64,000 bases of DNA, from positions 930,001 to 994,000 of the forward strand of contig NZ_WMIC01000001.1 of assembly GCF_009711135.1 (NCBI RefSeq). Reading direction: 5' to 3'. A model generated the notes under the pieces. The model was not told where the DNA came from, ran no database searches, and saw nothing but the letters and a program-made list of their open reading frames with translations. This document shows, piece by piece, positions 51,122-60,629 of this stretch (position 1 is its first letter; each line of letters starts with the position of its first letter). Both the position numbers and the translations under genes were made by a program. This DNA is from Flavobacterium sp. LC2016-01 (lineage in GTDB: Bacteria; Bacteroidota; Bacteroidia; Flavobacteriales; Flavobacteriaceae).

Positions 51122-51642
51122 GCGTTTTAAAGATTTTTTAATTCCGAAAAAAACAAAAAATTTAATTGCATAAAACTTTTTCTGTCTTTTAAATTGAAGT
51201 GACTTTTTAAATGTTTAAAACCGAAATCAACGACAGTTTTAACGATTGTTTAAGGCTGTTTTTTTTATTGCTTTTTTGAAATAACAGTATTTTCAATACT
51301 TTACAGGTTTATTTTTCAAAAAAATCAGGCTTTTTTATGATGTTGCAAATTATAAAATGAAACAAAAAGTTGAATTTTTATGTGGGTTTACTTCGTAAAT
51401 TTATAATCATTTAGCATAAAATCCGAAAAAATTAAATGTCCCGTTAAAAGGACGCTATATTTTACTAAGATTAGTACTACGCCAAATATTTTTTTATCTG
51501 CATTTAATAAACGCCAATACCTTCTACAAGCAGCGTTACTACCTGAATTTAAATGCCCAGTTTCTTATAAATATCAGCCCAGCTTTAGCCCCTATAATTA
51601 AGTTCATTAGTTGTAATCAAACAATTTTAAACTATAGTTATT
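51122..51642. other. Long non-coding stretch upstream of the small secreted peptide
   Basis: About 520 bp of AT-rich sequence without a convincing ORF on either strand. A slightly more GC-rich part (51435-51600) contains TGTCCCGTTAAAAGGACG, a possible weak hairpin, and may be a long 5' leader for the downstream peptide or aspartase gene. Nothing else is recognised. Confidence 0.4.
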
Positions 51643-51786
51643 ATGAAAAAAAAGTGTTTAAGTATGGTCAAGATAAGGTATCTAGCCATTTTAATTTGCT
51701 TTCTGACCATAAACCTCATACATGGTCGAGATGATGGCGTAAAAAAAACATCAGAAAAGGAGATTATTGTACTTGATTGTAACTAA
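51643..51786 (+). CDS. Small secreted peptide, unrecognised
   Basis: A 47-residue ORF starting MKKKCLSMVKIRYLAILICF and continuing LTINLIHG, i.e. a basic N-terminus and hydrophobic core like a signal peptide or a single membrane helix. The short mature part contains DDGVKKTSEKEIIVLDCN. It lies 93 bp upstream of the exported aspartase gene. It could be a truncated exported protein or a genuine small peptide. No family recognised. Confidence 0.45.
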   Translation: MKKKCLSMVKIRYLAILICFLTINLIHGRDDGVKKTSEKEIIVLDCN

Positions 51787-51879
51787 ATAAGATTCTGAAT
51801 CAAAAATTATTGAGATACTGAAATTGTAAAAAATAATTACTGATAGTTCTAAAAATAAACCAACAAAAAAATAGAAACC

Positions 51880-53328
51880 ATGTATAAAAAAATACAATAC
51901 ATCATACTGTGCGGTTTGTGTATTACCTCTTTACAAGCGCAGACGCGAACAGAAAAAGATCTTTTAGGCGACAAGCAAATTCCTAATAATGCCTATTACG
52001 GTGTTCAAACGGCCCGCGCGTTAGAGAATTTTCAGATAAGCGGCATGACAACACAATTTTATCCTGATTATGTAAGAGCTTTTGCGATGGTAAAATTAGC
52101 TGCTGCAAGAGCAAATGCTGATGTAGGCCGACTTAAAAAAGACAGACTCGCTGCTATCGAAAAAGCCTGTCAGGCTGTTATTGACGGAAAATATCACGAT
52201 CAGTTTCTGGTAGATTTGTATCAGGGCGGTGCAGGTACATCTGCAAATATGAACGTTAACGAAGTTCTCGCCAATATTGCTCTCGAGATGAGCGGTCATA
52301 AAAAAGGGGAATACCAATTTATCGAACCTCATGATGACTTGAATATGGGACAATCTACTAATGATGTTTACCCAACTGCGATAAAAGTGGCATTACTGCT
52401 TCATAACGATAAACTGATCAAAGAAGCCGAATTGCTTTCGCAGTCATTTCATAAAAAAGGAGATGAATTTAAAGATGTTCTAAAAATGGGACGTACAGAA
52501 GGGCAGGATGCTGTGCCAATGACAGTTGGTCAAGAGTTTCACGCTTTTGGAAATCAGCTTGATGCCGAAATTAATGCTTTGCGCAAAGTCGAAGTGTTTT
52601 TATGTGAGCAAAATATGGGAGCTACAGCAATTGGTACAGGTATTACAGCTTCACCAGGTTATGCTGAAAAAGTAGCCGTTCATTTGGCTAAAATTACAGG
52701 AAAACCTATTGTAATGAGTAAAGATCTTATTGCGGCAACCACCAGCCAGCAAGGATTTGTAATGTATTCATCGACGCTTAAAAGCATGGCTGTTGCATTG
52801 GCAAAAATCAGCAGCGATCTTATTATTCTGGCTTCTGGGCCTCGTTCAGGTATTTTTGAAATCAATTTGCCGGCACTTCAGCCTGGATCTTCAATTATGC
52901 CCGGTAAAGTTAATCCTGTAATGCCTGAGCTTATGGGCCAGCTTTGTTTTAAAGTAATAGGGAACGATCTAACTGTAACTTTAGCCGCTCAGTCTGGTTT
53001 ATTACAATTAAATGCTTATGAACCAATTGAGGCCATTGCAATGATGGAATCACAAGGACTGTTTTTTAAAGCAATGCCATTATTCAGAAAAAATTGTATT
53101 GACGGCATTACAGTAAACAAAGATATTTTAAACCATTACATGGAAAGAAGTGTTGGTATTGTTACCGCTCTAAATCCTGTATTGGGATATGAAAAAACAA
53201 CAGAACTCGCAAAAGAAGCACTTGCTACCAATAAAGGAATTCTAGAACTTATTCGTGAAAAGAAACTGCTGACTGAAGACCAAATCAAAAAACTTCTGGA
53301 TCCTGCCAGCTTAACAGGTCAAAAATAA
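51880..53328 (+). CDS. aspA: Exported aspartate ammonia-lyase
   Basis: A 482-residue aspartase of the fumarase/aspartase superfamily. The lyase signature GSSIMPGKVNPVMPE is intact, as are QGGAGTSANMNVNEVLAN and MGQSTNDVYPTA. It converts L-aspartate to fumarate and ammonia. Unusually it carries an N-terminal signal peptide (about 1-20, MYKKIQYIILCGLCITSLQA), so it should act in the periplasm. An exported L-asparaginase gene follows 24 bp later, which would supply aspartate. Regulation is not evident. Confidence 0.9.
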   Translation: MYKKIQYIILCGLCITSLQAQTRTEKDLLGDKQIPNNAYYGVQTARALENFQISGMTTQFYPDYVRAFAMVKLAAARANADVGRLKKDRLAAIEKACQAVIDGKYHDQFLVDLYQGGAGTSANMNVNEVLANIALEMSGHKKGEYQFIEPHDDLNMGQSTNDVYPTAIKVALLLHNDKLIKEAELLSQSFHKKGDEFKDVLKMGRTEGQDAVPMTVGQEFHAFGNQLDAEINALRKVEVFLCEQNMGATAIGTGITASPGYAEKVAVHLAKITGKPIVMSKDLIAATTSQQGFVMYSSTLKSMAVALAKISSDLIILASGPRSGIFEINLPALQPGSSIMPGKVNPVMPELMGQLCFKVIGNDLTVTLAAQSGLLQLNAYEPIEAIAMMESQGLFFKAMPLFRKNCIDGITVNKDILNHYMERSVGIVTALNPVLGYEKTTELAKEALATNKGILELIREKKLLTEDQIKKLLDPASLTGQK

Positions 53329-53352
53329 CTCTCAACTTAAAAATCAATAACC

Positions 53353-54420
53353 ATGAAATTAAATTTAATATTTTTTAAGAAAATCTTTTTGCTGCTATTG
53401 TTATCGCTTAGCATCAGTATGTTTGGACAGGCGAAGCCTAAAGTACTTATTCTGGCGACAGGAGGAACAATTGCAGGTGCTGCAAAAACAGGTGTACAGT
53501 CTGGTTATACTTCGGGTCAGGTTACAATTGATGCTATGGTAAATGCGGTTCCAGATGCTATGAAGCTTGCAGATATTAAAGGCGAACAGATTGCAAATGT
53601 TGGATCTCAGGATATGTCATTTGAAATTATGATGAAAGTCGCAAACAAAATTAATGAACTGGCTTCAAGCAAAGATGTTGATGGTTTTGTGATCACACAT
53701 GGAACTGATACTATGGAAGAAACAGCTTATTTTTTAAATCTTGTTGTAAAAACAGATAAACCTGTAGTACTTGTGGGTTCAATGCGCCCCTCAACAGCGA
53801 TTAGTGCAGACGGACCTTTAAATTTATATAATGCAATCGCTGTAGCTGCAGATCCAAAGGCAAAAGGGCATGGCGTACTTTTAGTAATGAACGATTGGAT
53901 TCATTCTGCTCAGGCACTCACAAAAGTGAGTACTACTGCGGTTCAGACTTTTATGTCGCCAATACGCGGGCTTATCGGAACAACATCTTATGGAATAAAT
54001 GATTTTTACCATTATCCTGATCAGAAATATGGAAAAACTTCTGAATTTGATGTAAAAGGCGTTACCGCTTTTCCGCGTGTTGATATTATTTATGCCGATG
54101 CTGATATGAAAGCCGATTTAATAGATGCATCGATTGAAAAAGGAGCAAAAGGAATTGTAATTGCAGGAGTTGGAAATGGAAATATGAATAAAGAATCGCT
54201 CGATGCCTGTGCAAGAGCGAGCAAAAAAGGAATTATCGTAGTAAGAAGTTCGCGCGTTGCAACTGGAATTGTAGGACGTAATGTAGAATGCAATGATGAT
54301 GAATTAGGACTTATTGCATCTTATGGATTAAATCCGCAAAAATCTAGAATTCTATTGACAGTGGCATTGCTTAAGCCTAGAAAATTGGACGAGCTCCAAA
54401 AAATATTCTTGGAATATTAA
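53353..54420 (+). CDS. ansB: Exported type II L-asparaginase
   Basis: A 355-residue asparaginase with a signal peptide (about 1-26, ending MFGQ). The two catalytic threonine motifs are present: LATGGTIAGA and VITHGTDTMEETAYF, as is GSMRPSTAISADGP. It hydrolyses asparagine to aspartate and ammonia in the periplasm. Co-transcribed with the exported aspartase upstream, it probably forms a periplasmic Asn to Asp to fumarate pathway. Confidence 0.93.
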   Translation: MKLNLIFFKKIFLLLLLSLSISMFGQAKPKVLILATGGTIAGAAKTGVQSGYTSGQVTIDAMVNAVPDAMKLADIKGEQIANVGSQDMSFEIMMKVANKINELASSKDVDGFVITHGTDTMEETAYFLNLVVKTDKPVVLVGSMRPSTAISADGPLNLYNAIAVAADPKAKGHGVLLVMNDWIHSAQALTKVSTTAVQTFMSPIRGLIGTTSYGINDFYHYPDQKYGKTSEFDVKGVTAFPRVDIIYADADMKADLIDASIEKGAKGIVIAGVGNGNMNKESLDACARASKKGIIVVRSSRVATGIVGRNVECNDDELGLIASYGLNPQKSRILLTVALLKPRKLDELQKIFLEY

Positions 54421-54541
54421 GATTCTAAGCGAAAACTATAACAGTTTCATTTTTTTATAATTGGTTTAGTTAATGATGGCCGAATAGGTTTTATTATAAA
54501 TGGTTTAATAAAACCTATGAAGCTGTTTTAAAATATTTTGT

Positions 54542-55282
54542 ATGCTTGACGCTTTTTTATTTGGTCTGCTGGCAACATCTTCCTTAATTCTGGGAGGAAT
54601 AATTGCTATCCGATTTAATTTAAGCGACAGTCTTATCGGGAAAATTATGGGATTTGGAGCAGGAACTTTGATTTCGGCCATTTCTTATGAGTTAGTTTTT
54701 GAAGCCGTAAAACTTGGAAGAGGAAGCAATTATCCCACATTTGGTTTTTTTAGCGGCGCTTTATTATTTTATGGCGCTGACCGGCTTATTGGTCATTTTG
54801 GGGCTAAAAATCGGTTAAAAATCGGTGCAGCCAAAGAATCAAATTTAATAGTTCCAATGGTACTTGCCATAATACTCGACGGAATTCCAGAATCAATTAT
54901 TATAGGATTAGGTTTTTTCAAACATCAATCAGGAAGTTTAGCGATGCTGGTTGCCGTTTTTATTTCAAATCTGCCTGAAGCCATTGCGGGTTCATCTGGA
55001 ATGAAAAAAGGAAACTGGAGCAATATGAAAATAATTTTGCTCTGGATATTTATAACGCTTTTGTGTGCTCTGGCTTCGGTAACAGGTTATGCTGTTTTTG
55101 GAGATGCCTCAAACGAATGGCTTTCCTTTATTCAAGCTTTTGCAGGCGGTGCTATATTAATGATGCTGGCAAACTCAATGATTCCAGAAGCTTATGAACA
55201 CGGACATAAATCGGCAGGAGTTTATACCGTAATCGGATTTTTTGTTTCGGTTTGTGTGGTGGTTTACGAAAATATGGGTTAG
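54542..55282 (+). CDS. ZIP family metal transporter
   Basis: A 246-residue membrane protein with about eight hydrophobic segments. It has ZIP features: LDGIPESIIIGLGFF (the HxxxE site replaced in part by DGxPE), SNLPEAIAGSSGM in the next helix, and an MIPEAYEHGHK metal-binding piece. It imports divalent cations such as zinc or iron. It is preceded by 120 bp of non-coding sequence and has a converging BamA-like gene downstream. The usual His in helix 4 is not apparent, so metal specificity may differ. Confidence 0.8.
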   Translation: MLDAFLFGLLATSSLILGGIIAIRFNLSDSLIGKIMGFGAGTLISAISYELVFEAVKLGRGSNYPTFGFFSGALLFYGADRLIGHFGAKNRLKIGAAKESNLIVPMVLAIILDGIPESIIIGLGFFKHQSGSLAMLVAVFISNLPEAIAGSSGMKKGNWSNMKIILLWIFITLLCALASVTGYAVFGDASNEWLSFIQAFAGGAILMMLANSMIPEAYEHGHKSAGVYTVIGFFVSVCVVVYENMG

Positions 55283-55294
55283 TGTTTTTTAGAT

Positions 55295-56368
55295 TTAAAA
55301 AGCTTCTCCAATTCTAAAATAAATTCCCCAATCGCCTTTTCCCACGGCACCGTCAAGACCAACATTGAATTTTTCGTTTTTAAAGGCGCGGTATCGATAA
55401 CCAACGCCAGCTCCGGGATATAATTTCCAGTCAAAACTTGGCGTATCAGAACCATAAATAGTGGCTACGCCGGCAAAACCAACAACCCCCATTCTTTTGT
55501 GAAAGTTATATCTGTATTCGCCTTGTAAAGCCATAAGTCCGTCACCACGGTATTTTCCTTCAGAATAACCTCTTATATCCTCATTTCCAATGGTAACCTG
55601 CTGTTCAAAAGCAATGTCTCCCAATCCGAATTTACCTGAAAAACGTGCCGCAAGTACATCAGTTTTATCACGCATCGGGAAATAAGTGTTGTACTCTGAA
55701 ATAATTTTATTGGCACTAACATCATTACCAAACCACTGAGGATAACTGATCCATCTTACTCTTGCTTTATTCCCCATGGTAGGATAATAAACAGCGTCTC
55801 TAGTATCATAAAGCGCAATGACTTGCAGGCCATTTGTGTGAGTAGTAGAGGCGGGTTGAATATCATCCTGATAAGTTGTATCATAATGTGCATACGCATA
55901 ACCGATGCCGGCATAAAACGATTTGAATACTTTTCGGAGTCCACTCACACTAATCAGAGTTGTTTTTGTTCCGTAATCATAAAAATCGCCAGAATCAAAA
56001 TCATCATTGAAAAATTGTGAATTTTGATTTCCAGTTATAAAAAAAAGCTGAGCGCGCCATTTGTCTTCATCAAAATGAAATTTATTGAACGAACAGATAA
56101 AATAAGATTTGTTTGTAGTATAAATGGCACTTAGACCAGATAATGATTTTGGCGAAATGGTATCAGTTTTATCGGTTTTGTACATCATCATTGGGATAGC
56201 ACCAAACATAAAATCCAGCGTTCTGTTATAACTGATGTAAGGCATTACATTAAAATCAATATTCTTAGGCTGCCCCTTTGCTGTTGTAGTACTATCAGCT
56301 TTTTTTGATTGTGCCAATGAACCAAAAGAAACCAGTAAAAGAGATATAATTATTGAAATTTTCTGCAT
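55295..56368 (-). CDS. BamA/TamA-like outer-membrane beta-barrel protein
   Basis: A 357-residue exported protein. A signal peptide (about 1-19, ending GSLAQ) is followed by a 16-strand-type Omp85 C-terminal barrel with no POTRA domain. It shows GLQVIALYDTRDAVYYPTMG, FEQQVTIGNEDIRGYSEGKY and GVVGFAGVATIYG, then AGVGYRYRAFKNEKFNVGLD. It resembles the surface-antigen family found with patatin-type or lipid enzymes. It has no partner gene here. An ATG nine codons upstream is rejected because the signal peptide starts at MQKISIII. Confidence 0.82.
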   Translation of the reverse strand: MQKISIIISLLLVSFGSLAQSKKADSTTTAKGQPKNIDFNVMPYISYNRTLDFMFGAIPMMMYKTDKTDTISPKSLSGLSAIYTTNKSYFICSFNKFHFDEDKWRAQLFFITGNQNSQFFNDDFDSGDFYDYGTKTTLISVSGLRKVFKSFYAGIGYAYAHYDTTYQDDIQPASTTHTNGLQVIALYDTRDAVYYPTMGNKARVRWISYPQWFGNDVSANKIISEYNTYFPMRDKTDVLAARFSGKFGLGDIAFEQQVTIGNEDIRGYSEGKYRGDGLMALQGEYRYNFHKRMGVVGFAGVATIYGSDTPSFDWKLYPGAGVGYRYRAFKNEKFNVGLDGAVGKGDWGIYFRIGEAF

Positions 56369-56612
56369 GTAGATGTAGATGAAATTAGGAAACAAAATTG
56401 TTTGTCATCTAATTTAAAACCTATTTATTTTTTATAACTGCCAAGTGTGATTTAAAGTGTTTCATTTTATAAAATGGAACAAGTTATTGCAATTTCCTTA
56501 TTAGGAATTCTCTACATTTATTTATTATAAAATAGTAATTAAAAAGTTTAGAACTCTATTTATGTAGTTAAAAATCAATGTAATAATATCAGTTTTAAAT
56601 GCGTAAAATTCG

Positions 56613-57947
56613 ATGAATTATTGTCAGTTAAAAGATTTTAAATTAAAGATTTTGGCTTTGGCCTGCTGTTGTGTCAATTTAAGTTTTGGCCAGCAGGATA
56701 GTCTTGGAACAGCAAAAACAATAAAATTAGATGAGGCAATAACATTAGGAATTCAAAATAACCGTCAGCTTAAAATGGCCAATACAGATTTGGCTATAGC
56801 CAATGAAAATGTGGGACAGGCAAAAATTGCTAAAATGCCACGCATTGGTTTAAATGGAGGCTATACGTATATAGGTGATCCTAAAATCTATAAAGGTTTT
56901 TACGAGAGCAATATTTCAGTAGATTATTACAATCATCAGGCTTTCGCCAATATTATTTCGTCACTGCCAATTTACGCCGGAAGGGCCATTAACAAAAGAA
57001 TTGATCAACAGGAACTTTTAAGCCAAATGCAGGAATCGGTTGTAAAAATGACCGAAGCCGATGTAAAAAATGCAATTACAGAACAATATTTTACACTCGA
57101 GAAATTATACAGACAGATTGAAGTGACGAAGCAAAATATTATAAACACAGATCTTCGAATCAGACAGTTAAAATCGCGTGTCAATAATGGGCAAAATATA
57201 AAAAGTGACCTATTAAGAACAGAATTACAGCAGTCAAATTTTAAAGTTTCTGTTTTTAGAAGCAGAAATACTATAGAATTAATCAGCAATTATCTGGATA
57301 TTTTAATTGGTTTTCCCACAAATACAATTTTAAAACCGGTGGTGACAGAAAGTATGCTTCCAACAGAAAATCTAAATCTGCAGGAAAGTTTAGACGAGGC
57401 TTATCAAAACAGAGAAGAAATAAGGAGAGCCGAAATTAAAATTAAATTATCGGAATCATCTTTGAGTTTGACCAAAAGCGGTTTTATGCCCAATATAAAT
57501 GCTAACCTGATTTTGAATACCGAATATCCTGCACAATGGCCCAATTATGTAAATATTTTAAATTATTGGGCGGCGGGCGTTTCGTTAAATTGGGATGTTT
57601 CGAGTTTTTATAATTTAAAACACCGCATTTCTGGAGACAGGCTTGAAGTGGATAAAAGCAATATAGCATTGCAGGTGACTAAAGATCAAATAAGTACGGA
57701 AGTAAAAAATGCTTATGTACGATATGCCGAAAGCAAAGAAAATATTAAAACCTATAAAAAAGATGTTGAGCTGTCCATGAGCAATTATAAAATTGTAAAA
57801 AGCCGTTATGACAATGATTTTGCATTAATCAGCGAAATAGTTGATGCCGAATTACAGTTGAACAACTCCCGAATTTCATTGGTTAATGCCAATCTTGATT
57901 TAATTATTCAATATTATTCGCTGCAATACGCAATGGGAAAACTTTAA
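56613..57947 (+). CDS. TolC family outer-membrane efflux protein (second pump)
   Basis: A 444-residue TolC-type channel with a signal peptide (about 1-26, ending LSFGQ) and the coiled-coil OEP repeats (KLDEAITLGIQNNRQLKMAN). It is the first gene of a TolC-HlyD-MFS operon with the same order as the cassette at 2.0-6.0 kb. The proteins are clearly diverged from that set, so they probably carry different substrates. No regulator gene flanks this copy. Confidence 0.9.
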   Translation: MNYCQLKDFKLKILALACCCVNLSFGQQDSLGTAKTIKLDEAITLGIQNNRQLKMANTDLAIANENVGQAKIAKMPRIGLNGGYTYIGDPKIYKGFYESNISVDYYNHQAFANIISSLPIYAGRAINKRIDQQELLSQMQESVVKMTEADVKNAITEQYFTLEKLYRQIEVTKQNIINTDLRIRQLKSRVNNGQNIKSDLLRTELQQSNFKVSVFRSRNTIELISNYLDILIGFPTNTILKPVVTESMLPTENLNLQESLDEAYQNREEIRRAEIKIKLSESSLSLTKSGFMPNINANLILNTEYPAQWPNYVNILNYWAAGVSLNWDVSSFYNLKHRISGDRLEVDKSNIALQVTKDQISTEVKNAYVRYAESKENIKTYKKDVELSMSNYKIVKSRYDNDFALISEIVDAELQLNNSRISLVNANLDLIIQYYSLQYAMGKL

Positions 57948-57958
57948 TGTAAAAGATT

Positions 57959-59020
57959 ATGAGCGAAGCAAATACACAAAATGAAACCAATCTGAAGGAT
58001 AAAAAGAGAAATACCATTCTTACCGTGCTGTCTTTTGTTTTTTTGATTGCCGGAGGTGTGTGGATTTTGAGTTTGTTTTTTGATTTCAGTACTTATGAAA
58101 CTACTAATAATGCTCAGGTTGAAGCTTATATCAACAGTGTTGCAGCAAGAGCAACGGGACATATTAAAGAAATCAGGTTTGAGGCCAATCAGTTTGTTCA
58201 TAAGGGCGATACGCTTGTAATTCTTGATGATTCGGAATATTTTATAAAAGTAATGCAGGCCGAAGCAGATTTGGCTATAGCCGAAGGAAATCTGCATTCA
58301 TTGGAACAAAATATTACAACATCGGCATCTAATCAAGCATCGGGAAAAGAAAAACTGGCGGGCGACATGGCAAGTCTTGAAAAAGCGCAGAAAGATTATC
58401 AGCGTTTCAAAAATATGTATGCTGATTCGGCTGTGACTAGAAACCAATATGATCAGGTGATTTCAAAATTAAAATCGGAAGAAGCTTATGTAAAAGCGGG
58501 TCAAAAAAGTCTTGATGCAAGCACCTCGATAACCAAACAAAGCAGCATTAATTTAGAAGCAGCCAGAGCAACAGTTGCCCGAAAAAAGGCTGATCTTGAC
58601 GCTGCAAAGCTTCAATTATCATACACAGTGGTCATAGCGCCGGGTGATGGATATGTAGGTGAACGAAATTTGTCTATTGCTGAATTAATAAATACGAATC
58701 AGACTATTGCAACAATTGTTTTGAACGAAAAATTATGGGTTTCGGCCAATTTCAAAGAAACCCAGATCGAGAAAATAAAACCCGGACAAGAAGTAACCAT
58801 TACAATTGATGCGCTTGACGGAAAAGAGTTTAAAGGAAAAGTAACCGGATTTTCGCCAGCAACTGGAGCCAAGTTTTCGATGGTTGAACCTGATAATTCA
58901 ACCGGAAATTTTGTAAAAATCACACAGCGGATTCCGGTAAGAATTGAGTTTGAAAATCCTGCAAAGGACTTGCGCGATGTAAGACCAGGAATGAATGTAA
59001 CAGTCGATGTAAAAAAATAA
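57959..59020 (+). CDS. HlyD/EmrA family periplasmic adaptor (second pump)
   Basis: A 353-residue membrane-fusion protein with one N-terminal transmembrane helix (about 20-42), two lipoyl half-motifs (FVHKGDTLVILDDSEY), a coiled-coil hairpin (about 95-200), and the DNSTGNFVKITQRIPVRI segment also seen in the adaptor at 3370. It links the MFS subunit, which starts 3 bp after its stop, to the TolC-type channel. Confidence 0.92.
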   Translation: MSEANTQNETNLKDKKRNTILTVLSFVFLIAGGVWILSLFFDFSTYETTNNAQVEAYINSVAARATGHIKEIRFEANQFVHKGDTLVILDDSEYFIKVMQAEADLAIAEGNLHSLEQNITTSASNQASGKEKLAGDMASLEKAQKDYQRFKNMYADSAVTRNQYDQVISKLKSEEAYVKAGQKSLDASTSITKQSSINLEAARATVARKKADLDAAKLQLSYTVVIAPGDGYVGERNLSIAELINTNQTIATIVLNEKLWVSANFKETQIEKIKPGQEVTITIDALDGKEFKGKVTGFSPATGAKFSMVEPDNSTGNFVKITQRIPVRIEFENPAKDLRDVRPGMNVTVDVKK

Positions 59021-59023
59021 AAG

Positions 59024-60592
59024 ATGATTGCAGGAAAAAAAGGAAGCATTTTTACCCTTTTAGGACTTTATATCCTAACCATTCCTTTTTTTAATGGACT
59101 GAATGTCACCGCTTATGATAATTCGCAGATTATGGGGCACTTTGGGGCTTCGACTACGGTTTTTTCCTATTCTGTTTATATTCCCATTTTTGTTATGCTT
59201 GCTTTTATGCCTTTAGGGTTAAAATTAGGAAAGCAAATCAAGATCAGGACTATGATTTTGTCGGCCGGTTTTTTGTCGCTGATTTTCAATACCGCTTTAT
59301 TATTTGTATCAACGATCGAATGGTTTGTTTTTTTTAGATCGCTTTTAGCCATAATATCGGTCATTGGAATATTTGCTTCTATGGTTCCTATTTTACTAAA
59401 ATACAATCCTGTTTTTAATATGGCTTTGCTGTACGGAATTCTGCAGTTTATTCAAAAAGGAAGTCAGCATTTGTATCAATATTTTGGCGCTCATTTTACC
59501 AGTTTTCATAATTGGACTTTTGGGATTTACTTTTTAAATGTCAATTTTTTAATCTGCATTATTTTGGCTTGGTTTTTTTATAAAGCGGATGTTGCACCGA
59601 TGAAACAAAAATTTCAGTTTGATTGGAGAGGGTGGATTATCATGATTTTATTTTTCATCCTTATTCTCTTTTTATGTGCCGAAGGTCAGACTAGAAATTG
59701 GTTAAGTGACCCGAAAATCGCATTAGCAATAGGATTTCTATTTATAACAGCCGGAATATATCTGTTTCACGTTCGTTTTACAGAAGATCCAATCATCAAT
59801 CCAGATGTTTATAAACATAAAAATGTGGTTATTGGCGCTTTTTTGATGTTTTATATCGGAATTATTAATGGAACGGGAAGCGTTGTAACGGGTTATATGA
59901 CAAACGTTTTAGGATTTGACCCCGTGCTTAATGCGCTGACCCACTTGGCATTGCTGTTTGGTTTGTGTTTGTCGATTCCGCTTTGTACTTATTTGTTGTA
60001 TAAACGAATTTATCTGGCAACTATCTGGATTATTGGCTTTGCCTGTTACGGATTATATCATATCGTGCTCTTTTTCAGATTTTATCCCGGAATCGATTCG
60101 TCTGATTTCTTTCTGCCCTTAGTTTTTAAAGGTATCGGAATGGGATTTCTTTTTCCTGTTTCCTTATTATATATTTCTGAAGGCGTACCGCCGCAATTAA
60201 GTACTTCAAGAATGATGAGCGGTATCATTGCACAGGCCGTTTTTGCTTCACTATTAGGCGGTGCTATTTTAGGAACTTTTATTTCGAATATGAATGTGCT
60301 GCATAAAACCGGACTGAGCCAGCAATTGTCAGAGACAAATAAGATGGCACAGAATCAATTGGCCAATTCAAAAAGAAATTTTTTATACATGGGATTATCG
60401 GATGCTGAGGCGCAAAAAAAGGCCGAAAAAAGTCTTTCCAATCAAACCTCGCAAGCTTCTATTTTATTAGCCTATAAAGATGTTTATCTCGTCATGTCGG
60501 CGATATGTTTTTTGCCCATTTTTATCATTCTTCTCTTTAAACTTTGGCGCAGGCCAATAGGAAAAGTAGAAGTAGAGCCAATACCAATCTAA
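59024..60592 (+). CDS. MFS drug-efflux transporter, DHA2/EmrB-like (second pump)
   Basis: A 522-residue polytopic protein with about 14 hydrophobic segments, the inner-membrane pump of the second tripartite system. It starts three bases after the HlyD stop. A cytoplasmic segment near 440-480 is Lys/Gln-rich and a C-terminal hydrophobic helix follows. Substrate unknown. Downstream genes encode a potassium-channel-like protein and an AI-2E-type permease. Confidence 0.87.
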   Translation: MIAGKKGSIFTLLGLYILTIPFFNGLNVTAYDNSQIMGHFGASTTVFSYSVYIPIFVMLAFMPLGLKLGKQIKIRTMILSAGFLSLIFNTALLFVSTIEWFVFFRSLLAIISVIGIFASMVPILLKYNPVFNMALLYGILQFIQKGSQHLYQYFGAHFTSFHNWTFGIYFLNVNFLICIILAWFFYKADVAPMKQKFQFDWRGWIIMILFFILILFLCAEGQTRNWLSDPKIALAIGFLFITAGIYLFHVRFTEDPIINPDVYKHKNVVIGAFLMFYIGIINGTGSVVTGYMTNVLGFDPVLNALTHLALLFGLCLSIPLCTYLLYKRIYLATIWIIGFACYGLYHIVLFFRFYPGIDSSDFFLPLVFKGIGMGFLFPVSLLYISEGVPPQLSTSRMMSGIIAQAVFASLLGGAILGTFISNMNVLHKTGLSQQLSETNKMAQNQLANSKRNFLYMGLSDAEAQKKAEKSLSNQTSQASILLAYKDVYLVMSAICFLPIFIILLFKLWRRPIGKVEVEPIPI

Positions 60593-60629
60593 TTTATATA
60601 AAGCAATTAAATTAATAAAATGAATTATT

